Assembly: GCA_028571685.1 (NCBI GenBank)
Contig: CM053154.1
Coordinates: 13,238,001 to 13,302,000, forward strand
Length of the DNA: 64,000 bases
Reading direction: 5' to 3'
Origin: Heterohyrax brucei
Lineage: Eukaryota > Chordata > Mammalia > Hyracoidea > Procaviidae
The notes beneath the pieces were generated by a model that saw nothing but the letters and a program-made list of their open reading frames with translations, had not been told where the DNA came from and did not search any database. The translations under genes and the position numbers were made by a program. Shown here piece after piece: positions 1 through 15,300 of the stretch (positions are counted from its first letter, which is position 1; every line of letters begins with the position of its first letter).

Positions 1-181
1 AATGCAGATGGAGAAGTTCGAGTATTTGATGTTAATTGACAGCTTCAGAGTATCACAAAGGTGCAGGAAGAATTTACACAACTTAGTGGTCATCACTGTT
101 GACTTCAGTTCTTTGATCAGATGGCAAAGTAGGGAAGTAATGCTTGAAAATGGTTTTCAATGTGTTTTTCTGTCTTTATAG

Positions 182-345
182 TGTTCTTCTAAGTGCTGTA
201 AGTGGTGAAGACACTCAGGATCGTACTGACAGATTACTTTTAACTCCATGGGTTAAATTCCTGTGGGAATCATATAGGCAGTGTTTGGACCTTCTTCGAA
301 ACAATTCTAGAGTAGAGCGTCTCTACCATGATATCGCCCAGCAAG
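182..345 (+). CDS. EIF3A: EIF3A exon 4 (first exon in window)
   Basis: Starts after a tctttatag acceptor with the last base of a Ser codon, then [12 protein letters not shown]. Ends in ...YHDIAQQ plus one base of an Ala codon, followed by donor GTAAAA. Encodes residues about 127-180 of the helical N-terminal region. An ATG at 144 lies in the upstream intron and is not a start. Confidence 0.95.
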
Positions 346-3300
346 GTAAAACAAGAGCATGAACTCTGAGCAAACTGATTGGAAAAGCTGATTTAGAAAA
401 TAGATCTTGCAGATTGCATACTAAAGTTGATAGTACTTAAAAAATGAATTAGTCTTTATTGTTACTAGGTTTAAGTAGTAAACAGTCTTAGTGAGTAAAA
501 TAATTTCTTATTTTTATTTGCATTTGTAGATAAAAACTTAAAATGTCTATATAAATACGTATAAATACTATAAATGACTGAATAAGAAATTGTATTATTA
601 GTTAAGGTAGTAGTTCTGTATATAATTTACTGTATTAACATTTAAAGGGTCTTTTAAAATTGTTGAGCATTTTCCACGTTCCTGCAAAAATAAAACGTAA
701 TCTGATTCATCTTGGGCCAGCTTAGTTCAGCTTTTAACCATGTGTGCACTGCATGTCTCTAAGATCTCTTTAAGCCTTAGACTTAAAAGATTCCATGGAA
801 GGTGCATATTTCTCCTTTCTTAAATGGTGTCATTACTGAGTATAGAACTAACTCTTATTGGTGACCTGGATCATCATCATAAACATGTGGTTACAATGCT
901 GCATTCAGCACTTGGGATCTATGATGGGTTGCACTGAAAGGCTTTTTCTTTCTCTTTGCTGTGACTTGATATCCTTTCGTACTGTCAGTGCAGCTCTGTA
1001 ACTGTGTATGACTGGGTAACTATTTGAAAGTGGCTGTCTGCGTTATTTTTCTGCTTTGGCATTAGCGTGAGCTTGTATTGTCCAGTCTCTGGTGCAGGCA
1101 TGATTGGCATTAGCTCATCTAAATTTTAAGCGACCCTTTGTAACTAAAAATGTTTTGCTAGAAATATTAGAAACTGTTCTGTTTTGCATACATGGCTAGT
1201 ATGTGAGTTTTTTACTTAGCGCAGTTAAACTTGGGCTTTCTGGTAACTATTGATATGTTAATTTGAAGCTAAACTACATCCCTTTAAGCCTGTTGAAACA
1301 GATACACCTCTCTTAAAGGAGGAACTGGCATTATTGTGTGTTTGATAAGCATTAGAAAGTTGGAGCGAATTTCAGTGATGTAGTCAGTTCATAGGTATCT
1401 CTGTATACAGTCAAAATTAGATCGCCGTAAGCTCTCAGTTTGTGTTCTGTGGTTTTAATTAGTATAAAACACGTCATTGTATTTGGGACTAGAACTTTTT
1501 AGGATTTGAAATGTTAGGTCTTCGTAAGATGAATCTTTCCTAAACCAAAGTTGGATTGGTTTCCTGTTTGTCTACTCTCTAAGAACCGTGTTTTAGTCCT
1601 AGGCCGTCACTGATGACTATTTATGCCCTGTGTTTTGCTGGGATTCAGTCAAAAAGGTAGTGTACGTGAAACGAGTAGCTCTAATTACTTCTAAAAACTG
1701 GTGATGAGTTTGGTAAATCTTATTAAAAGAACTGATCATAATGTATAAAACCTTTCAAATATCTGAGTTGATGGTGGAAAGGACTTAGTGTATTTTATCC
1801 TCGTGCTTACAGCTTTCAAGTTCTGCCTCCAATATACTCGTAAGGCTGAGTTCCGTAAGCTGTGTGACAACTTGCGAATGCACTTGTCCCAGATTCAACG
1901 CCACCACAACCAGAGCACAGCAATCAATCTTAATAATCCAGAAAGCCAGTCCATGCATTTGGAAACGAGGCTTGTTCAGCTGGACAGTGCTATCAGCATG
2001 GAACTGTGGCAGGTATGTTGTGATCTGTTAGCTTCTCTTTCTAGTAATAGAATTATGTTGCTGGTTTTTTTTCCCCTTCTCGTTAATGAGTGTCTTTTAT
2101 CTTCGTATCTACTAATCCCGCAGGTAAGTAAGGAACTTAGGTTTTTTGAGGGTGGAGTAGGAGCCCTGGTGACCTGCTGGTTAAGAGTTGACAGTTCAGA
2201 TCCCCCAGTGGCTCCTTGGATACCCTGTGGAACAGTTCTGCTCTGTTTTATAGTCACTGTGAGATGGAATTGACTTGACAGCAACAGGTTTTGTTTCTGT
2301 GTTTTGCTGGGAGTAGGAAGAATTATGGTCGGGGAATTGCAGAAGGTTCTAGTTCTCTGCTGCGGGATGTAGGCTGAAGAAGAACCTTTCGGACCTAGTT
2401 GCTTTGTGCATAAAACAGTACGGTGCTAGTGCTACTATAAGTGTTGTATGTGGACTGGCGCCACTCTGGGAACTGTTACTAGTCCATGATGAGATACAGG
2501 TGTGAGTAAACACTTAGAAAATTTCCTGGTTTACTCTTAATTATAAAACACTTGAGCTTTTTTTTTTTTCCTATTTTTTTGTGTGTGTTTTACTTGAAGT
2601 ATTGGTTGGCTGTGCATTGGAAATTAAAATCAGAACCCAGAGTTACTTTGCTCTAGGTAGTTTGAGAGGCATTAAATTTTTGAGCATTGGTCTGGCTGAG
2701 TATGCACATTGTGACCCTTCTTTGTTGATGTGCTGCAGAGATGGTGGGAAGCCTCTTTGTTTCCTGCTGTTTTCCTTGAGGAGTTCACAAAGACTGGCAC
2801 TAAATTTAAGAGCCACAGAACTTGAAGTTTTTATATGTTCGACACAAAAAGGTCTTAATTAAAATTACAGAGCAAGAAACTAAAAGTTGATACTCTTCAG
2901 CCAAGTGAAAACAGACTTCACTTTTCCATTCTGTCTCCATAATGTTTTCTTGTTGCTTGGGGACACTCATATTAAAATACTCCTTGATGAACTACAAGAG
3001 AAAAAAACTCTTCTGTAGAAGACAAGCAGACATGCTCATTATAGAAAAAAGAATGAGTGAAAAGAAACTTTGCATCCATTATCGTCACTCAGAAATAACC
3101 AGTATAAATTCTGTTGTATGTCCATTGAGATATTTTGTTATGTGTATTCCTCCCAAGTGGTATGATAATACAACTTTTGGGAAAAAGTTCATCTGCTTTA
3201 CAGTGCTCCCTGAAAAACAAAGTTGGCAAATACAGTGTTTTGGTAATCATGTCAGCTTTCTGAAATAGTATCTGTAGTTGAATAAGAAGCACATGTAAAG

Positions 3301-6300
3301 GCATTTTCTTAAATATTTCATGTTTTGGGCTTCACACAAAGATTTGAAATGGCATTTTTATAAGAGGCAATGACTATAACTTTCACTAACTTTAGGAAGC
3401 ATTCAAAGCTGTGGAAGATATTCATGGCCTATTCTCCTTGTCTAAAAAACCACCTAAACCTCAGTTGATGGCAAATTACTATAACAAAGTTTCGACTGTG
3501 TTCTGGAAATCTGGAAATGCCCTTTTTCATGCCTCCACACTCCATCGTCTGTATCACCTGTCTAGAGAAATGAGAAAGAACCTCACACAGGAAGAGATGC
3601 AGAGGTAAGAACGTTACTGTTGAATAGGACTGAAGTCACCAGACAAGTAACTTCTGCCCAGAGGTGAGGTTTGTGGTGTATTCTGGGATGGTTTCTAGGC
3701 CTCGGCCTGTAACATTCTGAGTTGGATTGTTCTATGTTGAAGGGGCTCTTCTGTGCATTGTGGGGTGTTTCACAGTATCACCGGCTTCTGCCCATTAGAT
3801 GCCAGTACTAAGTAGCCCCCTAATTGTGACAGCCAAAAAGGTCTCCACACGTTATTCTTTTTTTGGCACATTCTTGGTTTTCGATAGCTATCTTTTATCT
3901 GGTAACATGCTACCAAAAGACCAGTAGAGAAAATTTAATTCATTGACATTTAAGAAAGACAGTGGTGTGGTGTAAGCTTTCTGCCTTCATTTAGCTACAT
4001 AGTCTGTTCTTTGAACACATTAGACACTTGAGGTGTTTACTCCCATCCAGTTGCTTTTTCTGATTATAAGCTGCTAACTGTGGAACATTTGGGGGTGGGT
4101 GTGTGTGTAAATAGAACTAGAAGAGGGTCTGTGGTAATCTGAACAACCTAGACCATTTTTTCTTTTTAATGCCATGTAACCCTGTTTTGGTTAAGTCGTC
4201 TGTTTTGTGCTTTTGTCTGCTTCAGTGACACACACGCAGCTTCTGAGAGTGTCAGAGCAATACACAGAACCAACTAAAGGGGTTCTGCTAGTATCTTTTC
4301 CTTGAAATTCTGGAGGACCATTTCTGTTACGTCCTTCACTGTTCCTTATGTGAGTTGTCTATTTGGTCTCTAAGGTATTGCTTATGGTCTCTCTTCAAGA
4401 GCATTGTCATAAGAAGCATTAGGCATTTAGCTGTATGTATGTTATTTTACTTATTCATAACTGCTTATGACTCAGAAAACGTGGATCTTGACCAAAGTCA
4501 CAGTCTTGGAAATGGTGAGGGTGAGATTCCAGCCTCTGACTTGTGGGCTCCGGAAGGCACGTCCTTGGTGTCGCCCGGTGCCCTGTTATCTTGTGTCCAT
4601 GCTCCCATCTTTGGGTTCGCTTCAGCCTGTGATTTTCACCCTTACTGCCATTTCCCCCCTTCGTTTTTTGAACTGCTTTAAATTTTTTTCCTTTTTGTAA
4701 GCAAGTGTGGAGTATACAAAGTTGCCTTTACTCCCATAAACACAATCTTGTTCTATAGCCAGAAGGCATTCACTGTACTAAGTGAGCAGTTTTCCAGTGT
4801 TCATTTTAGAACGGTCCGTTTCTCCTAAATAACATGGTGGTGTGACGGCATGAGCCCTACAGATATACGGTTCACCGTAGTGTTGCATATTTTTTGTCAC
4901 TGGTGTCTCTTTTTAGATGCTTTTCTGCCTGTCAGGTGACATTTCCAGATTTAACGATGTAACTTTGTTATCCACAGAATGTCAACTAGAGTTCTCTTGG
5001 CCACCCTCTCCATCCCGATTACCCCTGAGCGCACAGATATCGCTCGTCTTCTGGATATGGATGGCATTATTGTTGATAAACAACGTCGCCTTGCAACCCT
5101 TCTAGGTCTTCAGGCCCCGCCAACACGAATCGGCCTTATTAATGATATGGTTTGTATTAGTTGGGTCATTTTTGTAGCTTTGGACCAAAAATGTTATGGT
5201 CAGGTTAAATCATGGTTTTGATAGTGGGAATTCTGATACATAATTGGGTGATTCATATGCATAGACAAGTTTGGGAGCCACTGGTATAAACTAAGACTGT
5301 GTTCAGATAAGGTAATTCCTCTCTGTTAGGTAAGTTAGTGTTTAATTGCTGGATGCTTCGATGATGTAGGGGAGGTCTGGACTGGCCCTAAAGCAAGTAC
5401 AGACCACTCAGAGGAGGAATTAGGGGTAAGAAGGTTCATTGCTTGAGGGTCTTTACAGAAGCTGGTGGAGTTGAGATGTGGGGAAACCATGGTGATGAGG
5501 TGGAGAAAGAGTTGGATGTTGGCCTAGTTCTGGAACAACTAATGTATTTCCACCTTTTTTCTTTTTTGAAACTTTAATTTTTGTAATCAGTGCTTTGGAA
5601 TATAATCTTGTGTGGACTGATTTTTAAAAGGTAGATTTCAAGATTATACATGTAGGATCTACTAAATTTTAGAATGTAGAGCCATAAATTTGTGTATCTT
5701 TACAGTGTTCCATGTTGATGGAATATGTGATTTAGAGGAAATTTATTGAGTGCTTGTAGGCAACTTTTACTGGAGTTTATATTTTAGCAGACTCCTGGAG
5801 AGTGTAGATTGCAGTTTACAATAACTGGACTGACTGGTTATTGGCAGTCATCACCCCCAGCAAATTCCACTGAATCTAGAGAAAATGGACAAGTGTAGGA
5901 GAAAAGTCCTAGAGAAAGTCAGCTTGGCTGAATGCTTACAGAACTGAAATTTAAAAATTTGCAGTCCTAATGTGAGACTAGAACAGGAAAGAAATGCCAG
6001 AGAATGGGAAGCACAGCTCCCTTTTAGTGATTGAGCACAGACTTGGAGACACCACCTGTAGACATTTAAGGTAAGAACCAGTGAGCTTTTGTTCATGTAG
6101 TTGAGTTACCAAAAAATGTGTTTATGCCTGTTGAGGTTTTTTTTTTTTGGTATACCTTAGTAATATGTAGTACGTACAGTGTTGCAGTGCATAATTTCCT
6201 GGAGTTACAAGTTTATGTGTAATATTTCTAATCCCCAAGGAACAAAGGATTTATAAAGATAATACTGAGAAAAACCATAATAACAAAAACTAAAAACTAT

Positions 6301-9300
6301 TTGACTTACATTGGAACCAACTGAGAGTTGTCAGAACAAATACCCTGTTGGAAGTTCAATCTTGTGATGGTTTTTAGCAAACTTAAGGTTAAATGTAGCA
6401 AAAAGTAGGAACAGTGTCTTCTAGAAGAAGCTTCACTAACAAATATGTTAAGCATATTTTTTGAAATTGACGAAATTTCCCTGAGCTGGAAGTACACCCT
6501 GTCTTTGAACCTGTGTCTCAGTACAGCACACTACCCCTTAATGTTGCAGTTGGTCTCTTGTTCTCACTCAGAGATCAGTGATGGAGAGAGAGTACTGGAC
6601 TAGCAATGAGTAATCTAGATTTGGATTCTCTTTCTGCCCAAAGGTGTAGAAGTGTAAAAGAAAGGCACAGACTGCTGTCAGGTGATGGGATTACCTGGCT
6701 ACCCGGAAGCATTTTTATCTTGAGTTCATTATATGTTTGGGGTCAAGACCTGAGTTTGGGGCTCATTAAACTGAACTTGTAAGCAGAGAGAGTTATTCCA
6801 CACCTCAGGAGCACGTAATAACTCATTCTAAGTTGACATATTCTCCGGAGGGGCTACTAAGAGGAGAATATGATTTTTTTTGTAGAAATGAAATGAGAGC
6901 TAGTGAATACTGTTTGAATGCTTCTACTGATCTTGATTAAAGACTTAGGGACCCTTACAGGGGTGTAGTCCAATAGGACATCGGTCACATGCCCATTTTG
7001 CATCGGGGTTAAACGTGAGTACTCAGATGTGTAGACATCCTCCTCCCCTGGAGCTAGGCTCTGGCGAAGTGTGTCCAGTCTGGGAGCTAGCCTGTACTGG
7101 TCCCTTCTCCTCGCAGTTTAGACAGGTCTTACTCTGGCACGCTGTTAATATGTCCTTGGGTCAGCATTTCCTAACATGAAGGGTCCAGGCCAGATGCACT
7201 GTATGCTCTAGGGAAAAGTTCAGGAAAGACAGGGTTCAATTAAGGGATGTTTTTGGCTTCATGAAAGTATTTCAGCCTCATCTTCTTTAAAAGAAAATGT
7301 ACGTAAGTGTGGACTTTCTAGTGGAAGGCAGTCGGATTGTATTCGGATGTAAATTGAAAAACTGAGAGTACAAATCGTGAGTGTGGTTCTGCAAGTTCTT
7401 AGAAAAGTCCTTTTCAGTGACCACTCCCCAGTACTCCCCAGGATTAGCTCCTGGCATGTTTTCTAACACCTTGTTTGTGTGTTATATATGTAAAACTTGA
7501 ATGTTATGTGAGTGTTATATACTAATGTGAACTTCTGCTCATCATTGTTTTTACAACTCAGCCATGTGTTTCTGTAACTGTTTCCTGACCTTCCTGTGTG
7601 CTGTATGAACACACGACTCTGTCCTGGTGGTCAGTGCTTGGGTGGTTTCCAATTTGGGGCTTCTGTAAATACTGCTGTTGTTTCAGATACTGACGTGTAT
7701 GAAAGTAATGTGGAAAATCGGGTGTTTCACTTGTTATTGGTAATGAAATAGTCTACACAGGCCACAGTCGATGTTGGTGGATATTTTGTTGTGTTGATTT
7801 AGAGATTCTATTTAATGTCCTTCCAAGGCTTTTCCTTGTGGGTGGATGACTAGTTTGGGGCAACAGATCAAATAGAATAGTACTTCAGATTCTTCTTTAT
7901 TTAATAAATTTAAAAGGGCTTGAGGTTAGACAAGCTTGTAGTTCTTTAGATTTCAAATCTGTAATTTTCTTTATACTGAGCTTGGTATTACAGATTGAAA
8001 ATTTCCTTCAACCGTTATAGTTACACATTTTATTACAGGTCAGATTTAACGTGCTACAGTATGTTGTCCCAGAAGTGAAAGATCTTTACAATTGGCTGGA
8101 GGTGGAGTTTAATCCACTGAAGCTCTGTGAGAGAGTCACAAAGGTAAGCACTGGCGTTTACCTTTCAGGTATGTTAATCATGTTCCTAGCTGAAGGTCAA
8201 CCCAGCCTTGTGGTTTTGAATTGTGTGTGTGTATTCGAGAAAAGTGTTGTCCTACTTGTTTGAATTCAATGCACATTTCATTGTCTTTTTTCTTCATGTC
8301 AAGAAAAAGGATATTTCTGATGTGCTAGATAAACTTTGGAGGTAAATTAGCAGTGTGGCTCCTTTAGCCATTGCTGTCAGTCACCTTCAGACAGTGTCAC
8401 CAGCTTCACATGACATTTTGTATTTTTTTGCATTGGCTGAGGTATTTGCATCTTTGAAAATTTCACAGATGTTGTAGTATCAGTTACAGAGGGAATAATT
8501 CTTTTTTAATTCAATGGATTTTATAGGTTCTGAATTGGGTTAAGGAACAACCTGAGAAGGAACCGGAGTTACAGCAGTATGTCCCGCAACTGCAAAGCAA
8601 TACCATCCTCCGCCTCCTTCAGCAGGTAAAAACACAGCGTGGATGCTTGATGTGACAGCTGCCACTTCGGATCACAGAACTAAAAACTGGAAACAAAAAC
8701 AAAAGCCTGTCCTAATTCTACTTTCTGCTAAAACTAGTCTTACTAACATATGTGATTGGAAAATAATTATTTTATGTGACTCTTCAGTACTTTTCATGAT
8801 CTTTCAAGGTCTTGTCATTAATTTAGGTCTGTGTGTACCTGTTAGTATGTAAATAGCCTTTTATGGTTGGAATGTAAGGTGATTTATTCAGATGCTGTTG
8901 ATGGCAGTCATTTTTTTTTTTTTTTGGAAAAGTAGCAGTGAATGTCTTCCATACATGTGTCTTTGCATGCTTCTGTGACTGTAGGATGAGACGTGGAATT
9001 AGCCATAGAATTTACATATTTAAAGCTGAACAGCCACTGAAGTTTCAGTTAGTGTCCCCTCCCGCCAGTAATGAATGAGAGCCCACTAATACCAAGAGTT
9101 TTCACCCTTTTAACATGCTTTAGTGTGGCTTCTTAAGTAAGTTTGGATATTATGGTTTATAATATGGCATAAGTAATTCTATCTTGTTCTTGGTGATTTT
9201 TGTTTTTTTGTATTTTATTTGTGCACATTTCATTGACCTGCTTTTTTTAAATGTGTGAGCAGTGTTATTTATTCTGTGCTATATGAACAGTTGAAGGCTA

Positions 9301-12300
9301 ATTAGCAGTATAACTAAGTAGGAATGCTGCCACGCTCCTTCAGACAAACAAAATCTGTTAAAAAATTCAGAAGTTCGTCGTCATTTAGCTTTTTTGTTAA
9401 ACCAGGATGAGAAAATATGATTCCTTTGAGGAATAGCATGTGTTGATTCAGAGCAGGGCTTTTCAAGTGATAGCCTTGAATTGGAATTCCAGTTCTAGCA
9501 ATACACTGTAGAACGAACACGTTCTCTGAGCCTCATTCTTCTTCCCTCCTCAGGGTTGTCGTGAGACTGGACATAGAAGGTGCTGGATAAATGGCAGCGA
9601 CTATTGTTGACCTTGTGTTTTTTATACAGGTGGCACAAATTTATCAGAGCATTGAGTTTTCTCGTTTGACTTCTCTGGTTCCTTTTGTTGATGCTTTCCA
9701 ACTGGAACGGGCCATAGTAGATGCAGCCAGGCACTGTGACCTGCAGGTATGTGCTTTAAGGGATGCTGAGGTGGAATGTGTTGGAGGACTAGAAAAGCAT
9801 GTAGCCTCTGTTTCCTAGCTTTCGGTATGATGATGCTTAAAGCCTTGACTGAGTAGATCTTCTAGAAGATTGGTTAATTTTTTTTCTCAGCCATAAGTGA
9901 TTTTGTGGAATGACTTCACATGTGTATGTAAGTTTACGTGTTAAATGATAATTGCATTTAAATTTTAAAGGTTCGTATTGACCACTCTACTCGCACCCTA
10001 AGTTTCGGATCTGATTTAAATTACGCTACTCGAGAGGATGCTCCCCTTGGTCCTCATTTGCAAAGCATGCCTTCGGAGCAGATAAGAAATCAGCTGACAG
10101 CCATGTCCTCAGTCCTTGCCAAAGCACTTGAAGTCATTAAGCCTGCGCATATCCTGGTATGTGTCTGTGGGGATCCTTAGTTGGTATGCCTGAGGTTTGA
10201 GATGGTATCTGAGAAGGGATTTGCACCTTCCTGTGCATTTGTGCTTGGTCATTTTGTTATTTTCTCAGATGTCTTTATCAAATATGTGGATTATTGAGCT
10301 ACCTCCTGTGAAATAAGTCATAGACAGTGTAGTAGAATACAGATGTTAGATAAAGCAACAGGCTGCACACATCATGATCTCCCAGATTATTAGAAGCATA
10401 GTCATATGATAGGCCTTTTCATTTCTGTGAAAGTTACTTTTCTTGTTAGTGGGATCTGTATTTCTTCGTGACTGGAACACTTTAAGGTAGATTTGTGGTG
10501 GAGAAAAGTTGAATTAGCAAGTAAATAGTCTTTGGCCTCAGTTGTTCTTGAAAGTTGACTAGGAGTAATACTAGTATTTTGTATTAGCTAATAGCTTGAG
10601 TAATGTCACATTTCTGTTATTAAATGAGAACACATTTTCTTAGTTTTTGTGATGTCTGATACTGTATCTGGTGTAACTTTTAATGTATTTGTGTCTTGAA
10701 GCAAGAGAAAGAAGAACAGCATCAGTTAGCTGTCAATGCATACCTGAAAAATTCACGCAAAGAGCATCAACGCATCCTGGCTCGTCGTCAGACAATCGAG
10801 GAAAGGAAAGAACGACTTGAGAGTCTGAATATTCAGCGTGAGAAAGAAGAATTGGAGCAGAGGGAAGCTGAACTCCAGAAAGTGCGGAAGGCTGAAGAGG
10901 AGAGGCTGCGTCAGGAGGCGAAGGAGAGAGAGAAGGAGCGCATTTTACAGGAGCATGAGCAGATCAAGAAGAAAACCGTGCGTGAGCGCCTGGAGCAGAT
11001 CAAGAAGACGGAGCTAGGTGCCAAAGCATTCAAAGACATTGACATAGAAGTACGTAGCAAGTTACTCAGGAAATGGTTAGCTTTATTTAGGTCTCTCTGA
11101 TCTCAGAACCAGAGTTGTGTACCATTCAGTGATTTCCTTTTTCTTACCTTTTTATTGTGATCACGTGAAAGTACACAATCGAAATCAATTTGTATACTTG
11201 CCTATTTTACAGCTCCTCAGCTCTCCTTGCCCCGTGACAGCACACATTCTCATTTTGTACTTGTATTCTCTTAACGAGCTCCTGCCCCCTCCTCTCTACC
11301 CTCTTCTCTCCCAACTAGAGACCAGCAGGACAGCCTCTTATAAATGCATAGAACCATAAAGTGCACCCACCGTAGGGTCATATTATATCCCCGAGTCTAG
11401 TCCACTTTTGTCTCAAGAGTTGGCCTCAGTAATGTTTTCTAGACAAGGATAACAGCAGGTATAGGGGCCGTGCTCCCTGGGGATCCCCTGAGCCAGCAGA
11501 CCATCAGTTGTGGTCTTCTGGTAGAGTTCTTGAGCTGCACCCCTCTTTTTCTCATGTTGCCACAGGGACTCAACACTGTGTGCACCACATCCTGGCTGTT
11601 TTTGGTGGTGTCTGGGCACCATTTGGTTTTTCTGATCACATGCTGATACAGTCTTCCATTGATATGTGTCCATCTGTCTCCTGGGCTCTTTTTCCCTTAC
11701 ATTCCCCCCAGATAGTTGTGGATTACTTATTTTAGCAGTGTATGGCGGGTTCAGTAACTAAATCTATGAGTAAACGAATGTTTTTGCTTGCTCAGTGCAC
11801 TTTGTAATCATTCTTACTCGTCATGGAAACCCTGGTGGCATAGTAGTTCAGTGCTGTTTGTGGCTGCTAACTGAAAGGTTGGCAGTTTGAATGCACCAGG
11901 TGCACCTTGGAAACCATGGAGCAGTTCTGCTCTGTCTGATAGGGTCACTGTGAGTCAGAATCAACTCAGTGGCAGTAGATTTGGTTTTCTTCGTGTTCTT
12001 CATGACAGTCAAGTTTAGGTAGATACATGTTTGTTTTGCAGGGTGGAAGAGTGAGGCATCGATGCTGAGATCACGTTTTTCTTCACATTATGTAAATTAA
12101 CATTCATTATAAAAAAATAATTTAGGACTTGATTCTAGGAAGCAGCTATGTTGACTTCTAGCTTTTCCTTTATGTTTTAATTAAAGACAGTATGTGTTTT
12201 TTTAGGACCTTGAAGAGCTGGATCCAGATTTCATCATGGCTAAGCAGGTTGAACAGCTGGAGAAGGAAAAGAAGGAGCTCCAGGAACGCTTGAAGAACCA

Positions 12301-15300
12301 GGAAAAGAAGGTGAGTGGACTGGTGAACTGGATTTCTCAGAGAAGTCTTAGTTTTACAGAAAAGTTGTACAGAAAGTATAGGGTTCCAACATCCCCCATC
12401 CCTCCTGAAGATTTTCTGTTATTAATACATTCTGCTTTCCTGTGGTGCCTCTGTTAGTAGTTGATGACCAGTGTTGATACACTGTTACTACTGTCAGGGG
12501 TCCTTAGTTTACATTGGAATTCACTCTGTGTTGTAGTCATGCTGTCATGTATGAACCATTACAGTATCCTGTAAAAGAGTTTCCCTGTCCTTGGAGTGCC
12601 TATACTAGACTCTTCACCCACATCATCCTCCCCTGAACACCTGGCCACCACAGATCTTTGCATTATGTCTGTGGCTTGGCAGACGCTTTGCAGAATGTCA
12701 CAGAGATGGAATCAGTGTGTGGCTTCTTCAGACTAGTTTTTTTTACTTTATAATATGTAATTAAGGTTCTTTCCTCTTTCCATAACTTGATAGCCCACTT
12801 TTTTTTATTTCTGACTAATACTCCATCGTATGGGTGTGTCACAACTTATCTGTTCACCATTTGAAGCACATCTTGGTAGTTTCCAGTCTTTGGAAATTAG
12901 GAATAAAGCTGCTATAAATGCAGACATTTAGGGGCAGGTTTGTGTGTGTGTGTTACCGGGAAAACAAGCTGCAGGCTCATGCTACCTGTCACTATTAAGC
13001 CAAAACATAGGGACTGGGATGGAATTACTTAAAAGTGCTTAATTTGGATTGCTGGCAGCCTGAGATGGTGGGTTAGCACCCTAAAGACCATCTTAACATC
13101 ACAGTTCAGGCTGTCAAGTTTTACAGACGGACTTAGAGGAGAGAAGAGGGGCAGGCAAAGGGTACAGGCATGCAAGTGTTCAGAGGAGGTGAGGCTGGTG
13201 AAGAAACACTCTTTGTTTTAAGGCGATTTGTCGTGTGTTACTGTCTCAGAACCACTGTTGCTTGTCTGAATAGTGGGCTGAAAGTTGGCATTGTTCGGTC
13301 CAGTTATTGTCAAGAATAGCCTAGGGAAACAAAATCTTTGTGAGTACCAGTCAGAAGGGAGGTACAGTTTTATGTGCCAGCATTCCTTGGTAGAAAGGGG
13401 TATTAGTATTCAGAAAGCAGCTAGCTAAGAATTTTTCCACAGATAGTATCTCTGTCATGTGGACAGTTACCCATGCAGTTGGGTTGTTCTTAGTAGTGAG
13501 TGCGATCGCTGGATCATGAGTAGTAAGCGTTGGTGTTTAGCTTTGTAAGAAACTGCCAGACTATCCCAAAGTGGCTGTGCCGTTTGAGTTTCCACCGGCA
13601 GTGAAGATGAGGGTTTCTGTTCTGCCACATTCTCACCAGCTCGCGTTGGGTGTTGTCACTGTTTTGGGTGTGCTGGTATCTTGTTTTTATTTGCAAGTTC
13701 TTGAGGAACATACAATGTCGAGCATGTATTCGTATGCTTTTATGTCATCTGTACCATGATGAGGGTCTGTGGAATGCTTTTGCCCATTTTTACTTGGATT
13801 GTTTTCTTACTGAGTTTCAAAGAGTTCTTGGATAGAAATCTTCTGTTGGGTATGTATTTTGCATATATGTCTTTTCAGAATCTTGTTTGTCTTTCTGTTT
13901 AAGATGGTAGATGTAAAGCATGGCTCGTTAGAAGTATTTTTCATTTGTTTTCAGATTGACTATTTTGAAAGAGCAAAACGTTTGGAAGAAATTCCTTTGA
14001 TAAAGAGCGCTTATGAAGAACAGAGAATTAAAGACATGGATCTGTGGGAACAGCAAGAAGAAGAAAGAGTAAGTTTTTTATTTAATGGTAGTATTTCTAG
14101 ATTGTAAGTGATAATTAGATTTTCTGTCAGTAATGGGACTGGGTTTCAAAATTGGTTTTTGTTCTATAGAAATGGTGCTTTGTGATGAAGGTGTTGTAGT
14201 AGATTAGTAAAGGTACAAATTTTTACATAGTGATTAAAATTGAAACTTGTAAATACAAATGATAGTGAAACAGCTCTTTTTAAAGCTGTTTTACAGAGAT
14301 AGTCACATAGCATACACCTCACCCACTTAAAATGTGTGATTCATGATTTTTACAGTATTCACAAAGGTGTGGAACTTTTACCCAGTCTAGTTTTACAACT
14401 TGTTTGTCATACCATAAAGAAACTTTGTATCCACTAAAAGTCTCATTTTACCTCCTACTATCCGTGCCCTCGACTTTCCATCCTTGGATTTACCAATCTG
14501 GACATTCCCTTTTTTGGGATGTTACAGGAGTGTGGCCTTTTGTAACTAGACAGTTCATTTTATGGTTTTGTTACTCTGTTAAATTCACTGATGATACTAA
14601 AGCAGGGTTTGCAGATGCCTGCGGGGCCCACTGTGTAACCAAACTGAGTGAGCTGAGCCTGGTGGGAAACAGACAACAGATAGCTGACTGGTGGCTGCAG
14701 GAGGTGGCAGCACACATCTGTGGGACCTCTGTGGGAGGCTGCTGCTGCCTGCATCCACCTGATGGCTGCCTGTGTAGGGCCTGGACAGAAAGTGATGTCT
14801 GTTCTGCCGGTGTTTAAAGAAATTGGGCGTTTTATGACGACTTTTAACATGGGAATACTGTAAGTGGAATGAGAGAAACAAAAGAACTGTAGCTCACGTA
14901 AAACAGTTGGAATGACCTGCTGCAGCCTCTGCCCTGGGGTCTTCTGTTTTCTTCACTTGGCATACAACAGGAAGAGCCACTTGCGTTGACCTCTAGTTGT
15001 TTTTAAAGAAGAAATGTCATTAAGCCAGATGTTGATCATGTGGTAAGGTCCCTGGGTGGCACAGATAGTGCTTGAGTATGCACCGCCAGGTTGGTGGTTC
15101 AACCTGTCCAGTGGTACCGTGGAAGGAAAGGCCTGGTGTGATCCGTTCTGTTAAGATGCCAGTTAGTGCCCCGACCTGCCTGGAGCAAAGGAGAATGAGG
15201 AACACCAAAGACAGGGAAAGTAATAGCCCAAGAGAAAAGAGGCCACATAAACCAGACTCCATCAGCCTGAGACCAGAAGAAGTAGATCATGCCCAGCTAC

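Larger units (their letters stand above)
8626..9629 (+). other. EIF3A intron 9, host of a snoRNA
   Basis: 1.0 kb intron between gene exons 9 and 10, acceptor tttatacag. It contains a box H/ACA snoRNA at 9221-9349 and, downstream, a MIR-like piece near 9485-9605. Confidence 0.85.

Noticed and set aside
144-181. ATG at 144 as a start for the first visible EIF3A exon
   Set aside because: It lies in the intron before a clear tctttatag acceptor; the exon continues a Ser codon split with an exon outside the window.
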